From Butyricicoccus pullicaecorum (GTDB lineage: Bacteria > Bacillota > Clostridia > Oscillospirales > Butyricicoccaceae): a stretch of DNA of 64,000 bases. Under the pieces are notes generated by a model. It did no database searches, was not told the DNA's origin, and was given only the letters and a program-made list of their open reading frames with translations. The position numbers were made by a program, and so were the translations under genes. The stretch is taken from positions 59,104 to 123,103 of the forward strand of contig JAFBIW010000007.1 in assembly GCA_021531865.1 (NCBI GenBank). Reading direction: 5' to 3'. Shown here piece after piece: positions 7,298 to 14,680 of the stretch (its first letter is position 1; the number at the start of each line of letters is the position of its first letter).

Positions 7298-7581
7298 CGG
7301 AACAGGCGGGCGAACAGGCCGCCGCGCGCCCCGGTCGTGTCGTCGTATTCGAGCGACTGCACCTCGCCCGTCAGGCACAGCTCCCCCTGATCGAGACTCA
7401 GCCGCTCGACGTGCAGGTTTTCCCCGCGCACGGTCAGCGTGCCCTCGTCGGTCTCCATCGCAATCGCGTTTTCGTCAAAGGTGGTCACGTCGGTCACCCC
7501 GGTCACGGCCAGCCGTTCCCGGCCGAACATCGTCAGGCTGTGCGCCATGCCGCCCGCGCGGCTCTTTTCCTCGCTTGCCAT
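7294..7581 (-). CDS. yabP: Sporulation protein YabP
   Basis: 95 residues matching the YabP/YqfC family: an N-terminal HSLTMFGRERLAVTGVTDV, then FDENAIAMETDEGTLTVRGENLHVERLSLDQGE. YabP is a sporulation protein required for cortex assembly together with YabQ, with which it overlaps. The MASEEK start has GGAGGAAGG five bases upstream; an in-frame start 54 bases earlier would place the start inside the preceding terminator and is less likely. Confidence 0.92.
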   Translation of the reverse strand: MASEEKSRAGGMAHSLTMFGRERLAVTGVTDVTTFDENAIAMETDEGTLTVRGENLHVERLSLDQGELCLTGEVQSLEYDDTTGARGGLFARLFR

Positions 7582-7603
7582 GCTTGCCTTCCTCCCCTGT
7601 GTT

Positions 7604-7661
7604 CCGCGCAAAAGAAAAACGCGCTTTGCTCCCATTCTATGCGGGCAAAACGCGTTTTAGA
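7604..7661 (-). terminator. Hairpin (terminator or attenuator) between rqcP and yabP
   Basis: On the - strand AAAACGCG pairs with CGCGTTTT enclosing a second stem (TTGCCCGC with GGGAGCAA), followed by TTTTCTTTT. It separates the housekeeping genes (mazG, hup, rqcP) from the sporulation genes yabP-yabQ, so it could make the latter depend on their own promoter. Confidence 0.75.
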
Positions 7662-7672
7662 CTGTGTTTTTG

Positions 7673-7915
7673 TTATAAAATCTCACGGTACAGGCCGGAG
7701 GCGTCGTTCTTGAGCACGTGCTCGGCCACGTCCAGCACCTCGACCTTCATCGTGCGCTGGCCGAAGGCGATTTCGATGACGTCGCCCACCTTGACCTGAT
7801 AGGAGGCCTTGGCCTGACGGCCGTTGACCAGAATACGGTCGCCGTCGCAGGCGTCGTTCGCGACGGTGCGGCGCTTGATGAGCCGGGAGACCTTCAGATA
7901 TTTGTCAAGCCGCAT
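7673..7915 (-). CDS. rqcP: RqcP, S4-domain ribosome quality control protein
   Basis: 80 residues, a lone S4 RNA-binding domain (MRLDKYLKVSRLIKRRTVA...DRILVNGRQAKASYQVKVGD). The family (YabO/RqcP, Hsp15-like) assists RqcH in adding C-terminal alanine tails to nascent chains on stalled 50S subunits. The length is normal. The start shares a base with the hup stop (TGATG). Position between hup/mazG and yabP is as in other Firmicutes. Confidence 0.92.
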   Translation of the reverse strand: MRLDKYLKVSRLIKRRTVANDACDGDRILVNGRQAKASYQVKVGDVIEIAFGQRTMKVEVLDVAEHVLKNDASGLYREIL

Positions 7916-8190
7916 CAGCGGTTCACCCTCTCCTTGAGTTGTTTGGCCGGTTTGAAGACCGGGACGGTCGCTTCCGCGACCGGAATCGCCGCGCCGGTAT
8001 GGATGTTGCGGCAGGTGCGCGCGGTGCGCGTGCGGGTCTCGAACGCGCCGAAGCCGATCAGGTTGAGCTTTTCGCCCCGCTCGAGCGACTCGGCGATCGT
8101 CTCAAAGACCGCGTTCGCCGCCTTCTCCGCGTCCTTCTGGGTCATGCCCGCGTGGAACGCGACCCGGGCGATGAATTCATGCTTCTTCAT
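7915..8190 (-). CDS. hup: HU-family DNA-binding protein
   Basis: 91 residues with the whole HU/IHF fold: N-terminal helices (MKKHEFIARVAFHAGMTQKDAEKA), GFGAFETRTRTARTCRNIHTG over the arm start, and a C-terminal KPAKQLKERVN. It bends and compacts DNA non-specifically. The usual arm sequence R-NP is replaced by R-NI (ARTCRNIHTG), a small deviation in the proline that normally intercalates. It overlaps mazG by 4 bases and rqcP by 1 base, so expression is coupled to both. Confidence 0.92.
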   Translation of the reverse strand: MKKHEFIARVAFHAGMTQKDAEKAANAVFETIAESLERGEKLNLIGFGAFETRTRTARTCRNIHTGAAIPVAEATVPVFKPAKQLKERVNR

Positions 8191-8993
8191 GCCCCGTCCC
8201 CGTGCTCCCGCGCCTTGACCGCGTCCCAGAGGGCGTCCATCTCGGCGAGAGTCATGTCGGACAGCTCCCGCCCGGCCTCGTGCGCGGCCTGCTCGACCTG
8301 CGCGAAGCGGCGGATGAACTTGTCGGTCGTGTTGGCGATGGCCTGCTCGGGGTCGGTCTTGAGGAAGCGCGCGACGTTGACCGCGGCGAAGAGCAGATCG
8401 CCCAGCTCCTCGGAGGGGTCGCCCTCCCCCGCAATCGCGCGTTCGACCTCGGCGGTCTCCTCGCGCACCTTGTCGAGCGCGCCCGAAACGTCGTCCCAGT
8501 CGAAGCCGACCTTGGCGGCCTTATGCTGCACCTTTTCGGCGCGGATGAGGCCGGGCAGGCTGCGGGCAACGCTCTCGAGCGTGTCGGTGGCCGACTGCTG
8601 GTGCTTCTCCTTCTGCTTGAGCGTGTCCCAGTTTTCGAGCACCTCGTCCGCGTTTTCGACCTTGACCGAGCCGAACACGTGCGGGTGGCGGTAGATCATC
8701 TTTTTGCACACGCCGTCGGCCACGTCGTCGAGCGTGAACCGCCCGGCCTCGGCCTCGATCTGCGCGTGGAAGACGACCTGCAAGAGCACGTCGCCCAGCT
8801 CCTCGCAGAGCAGGACGGGATCGTCGTTGTCGATGGCCTCGACCGCCTCGTAGGTCTCCTCGATGAAGCTGCGGCGGATCGACTTGTGATCCTGCTCCCG
8901 ATCCCAGACGCAGCCGCCCGGGGAGCGCAGCAGGCGCATGATCTCGACCAGATCGGAAACGTTATATTTTTCCTTGAATTTGTATTCTACCAT
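8187..8993 (-). CDS. mazG: Nucleoside triphosphate pyrophosphohydrolase
   Basis: 268 residues comprising two MazG domains (about residues 12-120 and 150-250). The metal-binding E-E-x-x-E/D signature is visible twice: EETYE...EELGDVLLQVVFH and, in the second domain, EETAEVERA...EELGDLLFAAVN. The family hydrolyses (d)NTPs to NMP and pyrophosphate. The Bacillus counterpart YabN also has an N-terminal methylase domain, which is absent here. It overlaps hup by 4 bases. Confidence 0.93.
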   Translation of the reverse strand: MVEYKFKEKYNVSDLVEIMRLLRSPGGCVWDREQDHKSIRRSFIEETYEAVEAIDNDDPVLLCEELGDVLLQVVFHAQIEAEAGRFTLDDVADGVCKKMIYRHPHVFGSVKVENADEVLENWDTLKQKEKHQQSATDTLESVARSLPGLIRAEKVQHKAAKVGFDWDDVSGALDKVREETAEVERAIAGEGDPSEELGDLLFAAVNVARFLKTDPEQAIANTTDKFIRRFAQVEQAAHEAGRELSDMTLAEMDALWDAVKAREHGDGA

Positions 8994-9020
8994 GATGTTT
9001 GATCCATTCCTTGTTTGAAA

Positions 9021-10604
9021 TTACAGCCGCAGCAGGCGGACGAGGGTCTGCCCCTTGGGCATCATGAGCACGTCGTCCCGCTCAAGCGCGTGCAGGGCGA
9101 GCAGCAGGCCGACATAGAGCACGAAGGCGACGCAGATCGCGGCGAGCACGCCGATCGTGTTGCCCAGAAGGCCGGAGGCCAGCCGGTAGGTGATGGACGC
9201 GCCCGCGCCCATGCCGAGGCAGGCCGCCATCGGGCGGAAAAACGCCTTGTCCAGACCGGGCAGGCGGATGTACTTGCGCAGGATGATGAGGTTGGTCACG
9301 GCGATGAAGGTGTAGCAGACCACCGTGCCGAAGGGTGCGCCGTAGATGTTGATGTCCGGGGTGCCGACCAGCGTGTAGTTGACGAGCACCTTGATGACGC
9401 CGCCGATCAGCATGGTGATGACCGGCACGCGCACCCGGCCTGCCGCCTGCAGGACGGCGTTCGTCAGGCTGACGAGGGCGACGAACGGGATGGCGAAGGC
9501 CAGCACGCGCAGGCAGGCCGCGCCCACGTCCATCTCCCCGACGAACAGCATGGTCAGGATGGGTTTGGCCAGCACGAAGTAGCCCGTGCCCGCGGGCAGG
9601 GCGATCAGCATGGCGATGCGGGTGGCCGCGCCCATGTTCCTGGCGGTCATCTCGCGGTCGCCCACAGCCATGGCGCGCGCAATCGCCGGGACAATCGAGA
9701 TGGCGAGCGCGGCAATCAGGGTCTGGGGCAGGTTGTACATCGTGAAGGCCTTGCCGTTATACATGCCGAACAGCTCGTTGGCCTCCTGCAAGGAGAAGCC
9801 GACCGATTGCAAACGGGAGACGACCATCGTGGTATCGACAAGGGTGGTCAGGCTGGTGACCGAGTTCGTCAGGGTAATCGGAATGACCATCCACAAAAGG
9901 TCGTGGAAGAGTTGGGGCACGGTGCGGCAGTCACGGCTGCGCGAGCGTGCGCGGCGGCCGGGGTCGCGCAGATAGTAGACCCAGATGCCGGCGGCGGCGA
10001 CGCCCTCACCGATCGTGATGCCCAGAATGGCCAGTGCGGTGCAAACTTCGACCGCGTAGCCCTGCCTGACGCCCAAAAAGGCCAGACCGAGGCCGAGGAA
10101 GAGCTTGCCCAGCGCCTCGACGAGCTGGCTCATGGCGGTCGGGGTCATGTTGGAGTGACCCTGATAGTAGCCGCGCACGACCGAAATGCACGCGACGAAG
10201 AAAACCGAGGGCGCGACCGCCTTCATCGGCAGGACGGCGGCGGGGTTTTTGATGAGGCCGCCCAGCCACGACGCGCCGAAGAACAGGAAGGCCGAGCAGA
10301 GCGCACCCAGCGTGATGAAGACCATGCCCGCGATGCGGACGATCGAGCGGATCTCCCGATTGCGTCCGAGGGCGGCGGACTCGGAGACCAGCTTGGACAG
10401 GGCGACAGGCACGCCCGCCGTCGAGATGACGAACATGGCGGTGTAGAACTGATAGGCGACGTTGAACACGCCCATGCCCTCGTCCAGAACGAGGTGCTGG
10501 AGCGGAATCTTGAACAGCGCACCGATCACCTTGACCAGCATATTCGCGACGAGCAGGATGAACGCACCCTGCAAAAAGCTCTGTTTCTTGGATTTTTGCT
10601 GCAT
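9021..10604 (-). CDS. spoVB: Polysaccharide flippase of the SpoVB/YabM type
   Basis: 527 residues, about 14 hydrophobic spans, MOP-superfamily flippase. The N-terminus (QSFLQGAFILLVANMLVKVIG) and the conserved SVVRGYYQGHSNMTPTAMSQ loop are typical of stage V sporulation protein B / YabM. Members flip lipid-linked sugar precursors for the spore cortex or cell wall. The location upstream of mazG matches yabM of Bacillus, so YabM is an equally good name. AGAGGAT precedes the ATG. Confidence 0.88.
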   Translation of the reverse strand: MQQKSKKQSFLQGAFILLVANMLVKVIGALFKIPLQHLVLDEGMGVFNVAYQFYTAMFVISTAGVPVALSKLVSESAALGRNREIRSIVRIAGMVFITLGALCSAFLFFGASWLGGLIKNPAAVLPMKAVAPSVFFVACISVVRGYYQGHSNMTPTAMSQLVEALGKLFLGLGLAFLGVRQGYAVEVCTALAILGITIGEGVAAAGIWVYYLRDPGRRARSRSRDCRTVPQLFHDLLWMVIPITLTNSVTSLTTLVDTTMVVSRLQSVGFSLQEANELFGMYNGKAFTMYNLPQTLIAALAISIVPAIARAMAVGDREMTARNMGAATRIAMLIALPAGTGYFVLAKPILTMLFVGEMDVGAACLRVLAFAIPFVALVSLTNAVLQAAGRVRVPVITMLIGGVIKVLVNYTLVGTPDINIYGAPFGTVVCYTFIAVTNLIILRKYIRLPGLDKAFFRPMAACLGMGAGASITYRLASGLLGNTIGVLAAICVAFVLYVGLLLALHALERDDVLMMPKGQTLVRLLRL

Positions 10605-10624
10605 TTTATCCTCTTTTCAGCGGC

Positions 10625-11023
10625 TTACAGGCCGAGCGGCGCACCGCAGCCCGCGCAGTAGGCATCCTCCCGGCTGCACTGACGGCCGCAGCGGGGGCAG
10701 GTGCAGACGGTTTTCAGCTCGGAAATCTGGCCGCGCAGGGCTTCGATCTGGCTCTGCAGATCGTCCAGCCGGGCGAGCTTTTCCTCGACCGTGCCGTCCT
10801 CGACCTCGGCGCCCTGATGGATGTCGTAGATCGTCTTGCCGATCTCCTTATAGAGCACCTCGCACTCGGTATTGAGATCGAAAACCTGCAGGTTCAGGCG
10901 GGTAGCCTGCGCCATTTCGTTGACTTTTTTGCCGGTCTTGTCGGCGACGCGGACGGTCGCGGTGCGGGTCTGCTCGGCGACGACCTTGATCTTTTCCAGA
11001 AGCATCGAAACGTTAGTTTCCAT
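10625..11023 (-). CDS. Coiled-coil protein with C-terminal zinc ribbon
   Basis: 132 residues. Residues 1-100 are charged and heptad-like (MLLEKIKVVAEQTRTATVRV, then LARLDDLQSQIEALRGQISEL), predicted coiled coil. The end holds a zinc ribbon with two CxxC knuckles, CPRCGRQC and CAGCGAPL. There is no membrane span. The start is set by AAGGAG upstream of METN. The gene lies between a kinase-like gene and spoVB. This architecture is common in Clostridia as an unnamed protein; its function is not known. Confidence 0.75.
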   Translation of the reverse strand: METNVSMLLEKIKVVAEQTRTATVRVADKTGKKVNEMAQATRLNLQVFDLNTECEVLYKEIGKTIYDIHQGAEVEDGTVEEKLARLDDLQSQIEALRGQISELKTVCTCPRCGRQCSREDAYCAGCGAPLGL

Positions 11024-11133
11024 TTGACTGACTTCTCCTTTCGGCCGCCGGTTTGCCCGTGCGGCACACACAAATTATATGCCACAGCCTATCAAAAGGC
11101 AAGATTTTTCTGATTTATTCCGAAATTTCGGCG

Positions 11134-12060
11134 TTAGCCGAAAAACTCGCGCAGGAGGGAGTCCGCCGGGAGGAACGGCGCGGGGTCTAAGGGCGCAAAG
11201 CGCCGCGCGGCCTCGACGGCCTCGGGCAGACCGGCCTGACGCAGCGCGTCGGCGTTCCGCGTGAGGGCTTCGGCCAGCGCGGGATAGAGCACGCAGCTCT
11301 CGTAGGGCAGATAGGTATCGAGCGTGAAGGCGGCAGCGTGCCGGTAGGGCGCGATATAGAGCCGCTCGCCCCGGCGCACCGACCGCCACTGGCGGATGGT
11401 ATCGGGCACGGACGCGCCCCGGAACCGGGCGTCGCGCAGAGCGCGGCGGGCGAAGCGGAGGGTCTCGGGGGAAAAGCACAGGCCGTCGTCACAGACGACG
11501 GACGCGTCCAGCGCGAGGGATACGCCGGTCGCCAGTCCGTCCAGACCGCCCGTGATCACGTCGTTCAGGGCGTGGATGCCCTCGATGATGATGAGTTCGT
11601 CCGGACGCCGACGGATCGGGGTCACGTCCCGGGTCTGTTGTCCGGTCAGGAAATCGAAGCGCGGCAGGGCGATTTCCTCCCCAGCGGCCAGCCGCCGCAG
11701 ATGGTCGCCCAGGAGGGGCAGATCCATGCACAGGGGCGATTCGAGGTCGGGCACGCCGTTTTCGGCGTCGAACGGCATCGAATCGCTGCCCCGGCTGAGG
11801 AAATAATCGTCCATCGACAGCCGCCGCGCGCCCACGCCCAGCCCTTCGAGCGCCCGGCAGAGCCGGTCGGCTGTTGTGGTCTTGCCGACCGAGGACGGGC
11901 CGCTCAAAAGCAGGATGGGACGGGCGGGCAGGGCTTCGCGCAGACGGGCGGCCGCGTCGCGGATGCGGCGGTCATAGGCGGCCTCGCTCTCCGCGACGAA
12001 GCCCTCGGGGTCGCGCGCCGCGCGGTCGTTCAGCGTGCGCAGGAAATAGACAGAACACAT
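11134..12060 (-). CDS. Uridine kinase-like / P-loop nucleoside kinase
   Basis: 308 residues. A Walker A motif GPSSVGKTTT lies at about residues 54-63; RLSMDDYFLSRG and LIIIEGIHALND follow, as in the uridine kinase/phosphoribulokinase family. Members in Clostridia often carry a TGS-like N-terminus; here only about 45 residues precede the P-loop, so this is the short catalytic form. The likely activity is phosphorylation of a nucleoside, but the substrate is not fixed by sequence. GAGGTG precedes the ATG. It sits 29 bases downstream of hemZ. Confidence 0.82.
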   Translation of the reverse strand: MCSVYFLRTLNDRAARDPEGFVAESEAAYDRRIRDAAARLREALPARPILLLSGPSSVGKTTTADRLCRALEGLGVGARRLSMDDYFLSRGSDSMPFDAENGVPDLESPLCMDLPLLGDHLRRLAAGEEIALPRFDFLTGQQTRDVTPIRRRPDELIIIEGIHALNDVITGGLDGLATGVSLALDASVVCDDGLCFSPETLRFARRALRDARFRGASVPDTIRQWRSVRRGERLYIAPYRHAAAFTLDTYLPYESCVLYPALAEALTRNADALRQAGLPEAVEAARRFAPLDPAPFLPADSLLREFFG

Positions 12061-12089
12061 GGGGAAACACCTCGCTTTCGGACAGGCGG

Positions 12090-13556
12090 TTACGCCTCTC
12101 CTTCGGACAGGAGCTTCCGTTTCCCGGCGGCGATGCGTGCCCCGGCGGAAAGGTACTCCCTGGGATATTTCGGGGCGGTATACCGGTCGATCCGGCCGGT
12201 TGCCCGGTCAACCCGCTTGGAGACGCCCCCTGCCCCGCAGGACAGGATGGTCTGAATCTCCTCCATCATGGCGATGTTATAGAAGCTCTCCGTGCCCGGC
12301 TTGCACCAGCCCACGTTCTCAAACCCACCCGCCGAGAATTTCTGGCGGTAGAGGTAGTAGGGGCCGTAGCCCGCGCGGGAGAGGTGGTCATGCGCGAAGT
12401 CGAGCATCTGCGCGACCGCGTCGTGCCGGGCGGCGTTGCCCGCCTTGTCGGACAGGTCTGCGCCCCGCTTGATCGCCAGCGTGTGCACGGTGATGTTCTC
12501 GGGGTCGAGGGCGGTCAGGCGGCACAGGGTCTCGGCAAAGGACGCGGGCGTGTCGCCGTCGAGTCCGGCGATCGTATCCATATTGATGACCGAAAACCCG
12601 GCCGCGCGGGCCTCGTGATAGGCGCGGACGACATCCTCCGCCGAATGGCGGCGGCCGATGCGGGCCAGTACTTCATCGTTCATCGTCTGCGGATTGATCG
12701 AAACGCGGTCGGCGCCGCCCGCCCGGATGGCGGCGAGCTTCTCGGGTGTGATCGTATCGGGACGCCCCGCTTCTACAGTATATTCACGCAGGGCGGATAA
12801 ATCCATCGAACGGGCAATCTCCCCCATCAGGCGGGCAAGCTGCTCGGCGGAAAGAGTCGTCGGCGTGCCGCCGCCGATGTAGATCGAGGTCACCCGCCGC
12901 CCCTGTTCGGCAAGCAGTGCGCCCGTGTCCCGCACCTCGGCGCAGAGCGCGTCCACATAGGGCGGGATGAGGGCGGCCGAGCGCTCGATCGAGCTTGACA
13001 CAAAGGAGCAGTACGCGCACCGTGAGGGGCAGAACGGGATGCCGACGTAAAGGGAGACGTCCCGCTCGTTTAAACTGTCAATCGCCTGCCCGGCGTAGGC
13101 CGCGCACCGCACGGCCAGCGCGGTGCGGGTCGGAGAAACGAAATACCGCTCGCGGAAGCGGGCGGCAGTCTCTCCCCGGCTCAGGCCGCGGGCGGTCATC
13201 GAGCGGACGAGCTTGGCCGGGCGCACGCCGGTCAGCGCACCCCAGACCGGGGGCGTGTCCAGCGCGGGCGCGACGGTGTCATAAACGCCCAGCTTGACCA
13301 GCTCGGAAAGGACGCGCTTGCGCGCCATTTCATTCATGCCTTCCACCTTCCCGGTGCGGACGCTCTCGCGGGTCGTGCCCGACAGGCGGGTCGTCGTGCG
13401 GACGGCGGCTTCGCCGTCCCGCTCGGTCAGGGCGGACAGGCAGAAGTCGTCCGCGCCGTCGTCGGGCGCGTCGCGCAATGCGGCGGCGGGCAGGAGCTGC
13501 AAGAGGATTTCCTCGGCGGCGTGGCGCAGGTCATGCCCCAAAAGCTGGTAGTTCAT
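12090..13556 (-). CDS. hemZ: Coproporphyrinogen dehydrogenase HemZ (radical SAM)
   Basis: 488 residues. The radical-SAM cluster motif CPSRCAYC (Cys 176, 180 and 183) is followed by IYIGGGTPT, as in HemN/HemZ proteins. The roughly 170-residue N-terminal extension (with GALTGVRPAKLV) is the mark of HemZ. HemZ-type proteins are annotated as oxygen-independent coproporphyrinogen III oxidases, but in many Clostridia without a haem pathway the real substrate is unclear; no other haem genes occur here. It overlaps the upstream hydrolase gene by 4 bases. Confidence 0.92.
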   Translation of the reverse strand: MNYQLLGHDLRHAAEEILLQLLPAAALRDAPDDGADDFCLSALTERDGEAAVRTTTRLSGTTRESVRTGKVEGMNEMARKRVLSELVKLGVYDTVAPALDTPPVWGALTGVRPAKLVRSMTARGLSRGETAARFRERYFVSPTRTALAVRCAAYAGQAIDSLNERDVSLYVGIPFCPSRCAYCSFVSSSIERSAALIPPYVDALCAEVRDTGALLAEQGRRVTSIYIGGGTPTTLSAEQLARLMGEIARSMDLSALREYTVEAGRPDTITPEKLAAIRAGGADRVSINPQTMNDEVLARIGRRHSAEDVVRAYHEARAAGFSVINMDTIAGLDGDTPASFAETLCRLTALDPENITVHTLAIKRGADLSDKAGNAARHDAVAQMLDFAHDHLSRAGYGPYYLYRQKFSAGGFENVGWCKPGTESFYNIAMMEEIQTILSCGAGGVSKRVDRATGRIDRYTAPKYPREYLSAGARIAAGKRKLLSEGEA

Positions 13557-14197
13557 CGCCCGCCCGCCTGTCTCATATAGGGGTTCCAGCGGCGCTCGTC
13601 CTCGAGGGTCGAGGCGGCGTCGTGACCGGGCAGGACGGTGTAGTCCCCCGGCAGGTCGCGCAGACGCGCGAGGGAGCGCAGCATCTTGTCAAAGTCGCCG
13701 CCCGCAAGGTCGCACCGGCCGCACTCATGGCGGAAGAGGGTGTCGCCGGTGAACAGGACGTTCCCCATCCGGATGCAGGACGAGCCGGGGGTGTGCCCCG
13801 GGGTGTGCAGGTATTCGGCGGTCAGGCCGCCGATTTCGACCGTGCTGCCCTCCTCGGCCAGCAGGTCGGGCTGAAGCTGGGTGTAGCGGCTGCGCGGCAT
13901 CCCGAAGGAGCGCATCGAGGCCGAAAGGCTCTCGGGCGTGAGCATCCACAGGTCGTCCTTGTGGATGGCGAGCCGCGCGCCGGTCGCCGCCTGCACGTCA
14001 CCGACGGCCAGAATGTGGTCAAAATGGCCGTGGGTCAGCAGGATCCATTCGACCTTGACGCCCGCCCGCTCGATCTCGGCCAGAATGGCCGGGGCGTTGT
14101 CGCCCGGGTCGATGACCGCGCCAAGCATGGTGGCTTCATCGTAAACAATGTAGCAGTTCGTGCCGACCATGCCGACGCAAAGCTGTAAAATCTTCAT
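13553..14197 (-). CDS. Metallo-beta-lactamase-fold hydrolase (glyoxalase II-like)
   Basis: 214 residues. The dinuclear metal site motif THGHFDH is at about residues 55-61, with further ligands in HTPGHTPGS, FTGDTLF and LPGHD. The family includes hydroxyacylglutathione hydrolases and YqgX-type proteins; the small size and lack of the C-terminal glutathione-binding domain favour the YqgX type with unknown thioester substrate. The start follows AAGGAGG. The gene overlaps hemZ by 4 bases and follows dtd by 21 bases. Confidence 0.88.
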   Translation of the reverse strand: MKILQLCVGMVGTNCYIVYDEATMLGAVIDPGDNAPAILAEIERAGVKVEWILLTHGHFDHILAVGDVQAATGARLAIHKDDLWMLTPESLSASMRSFGMPRSRYTQLQPDLLAEEGSTVEIGGLTAEYLHTPGHTPGSSCIRMGNVLFTGDTLFRHECGRCDLAGGDFDKMLRSLARLRDLPGDYTVLPGHDAASTLEDERRWNPYMRQAGGR

Positions 14198-14218
14198 AAA
14201 AACAGTCCTCCTTATCGG

Positions 14219-14671
14219 TCAGCCCCGCATTTCGGCGGTGTCCATCCAGATGGTGACCGGGCCGTCGTTTAACAGGTCAACCTCCATGTGTGCGCCGAAC
14301 TCGCCCGTCTCGACCGGCAGGCCGGTCAGACGGCAGCGGTCTAAAAAGCGCTCATAGAGCGGGATGGCGGTCTCCGGCCGGGCGGCGCGCATAAAGTTCG
14401 GGCGCTTGCCCTTCCTGCAGTCGCCGTAGAGCGTGAACTGGGAGACGACCAGCAGGCCGCCGCCGACATCGGCGCAGGACAGGTTCATTTTGTCGTTTTC
14501 ATCGGTAAAAATACGCAGACCGGCGCATTTATCGGCCAGATAGTCGGCCTCAGCCGGGGTATCGTCCTCGCACACGCCCAGCAGGATGAGCAGGCCGCGG
14601 TCGATCTTGCCGTGCACCCGCCCGTCGATCGTGACCGAGGCGCGCGAGACGCGCTGGATCAATGCTCTCAT
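14219..14671 (-). CDS. dtd: D-aminoacyl-tRNA deacylase
   Basis: 150 residues, the family's usual length. It hydrolyses D-aminoacyl (and glycyl-tRNA-Ala) esters so that only L-amino acids enter translation. The two defining motifs are present: SQFTLYGD near residues 77-84 and NDGPVT near 135-140. AAGGAG precedes the ATG. It follows relA by 9 bases; the recJ-relA-dtd-hydrolase order is common in Firmicutes and suggests one transcript from the recJ promoter. Confidence 0.96.
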   Translation of the reverse strand: MRALIQRVSRASVTIDGRVHGKIDRGLLILLGVCEDDTPAEADYLADKCAGLRIFTDENDKMNLSCADVGGGLLVVSQFTLYGDCRKGKRPNFMRAARPETAIPLYERFLDRCRLTGLPVETGEFGAHMEVDLLNDGPVTIWMDTAEMRG

Positions 14672-14680
14672 ACGGACTCC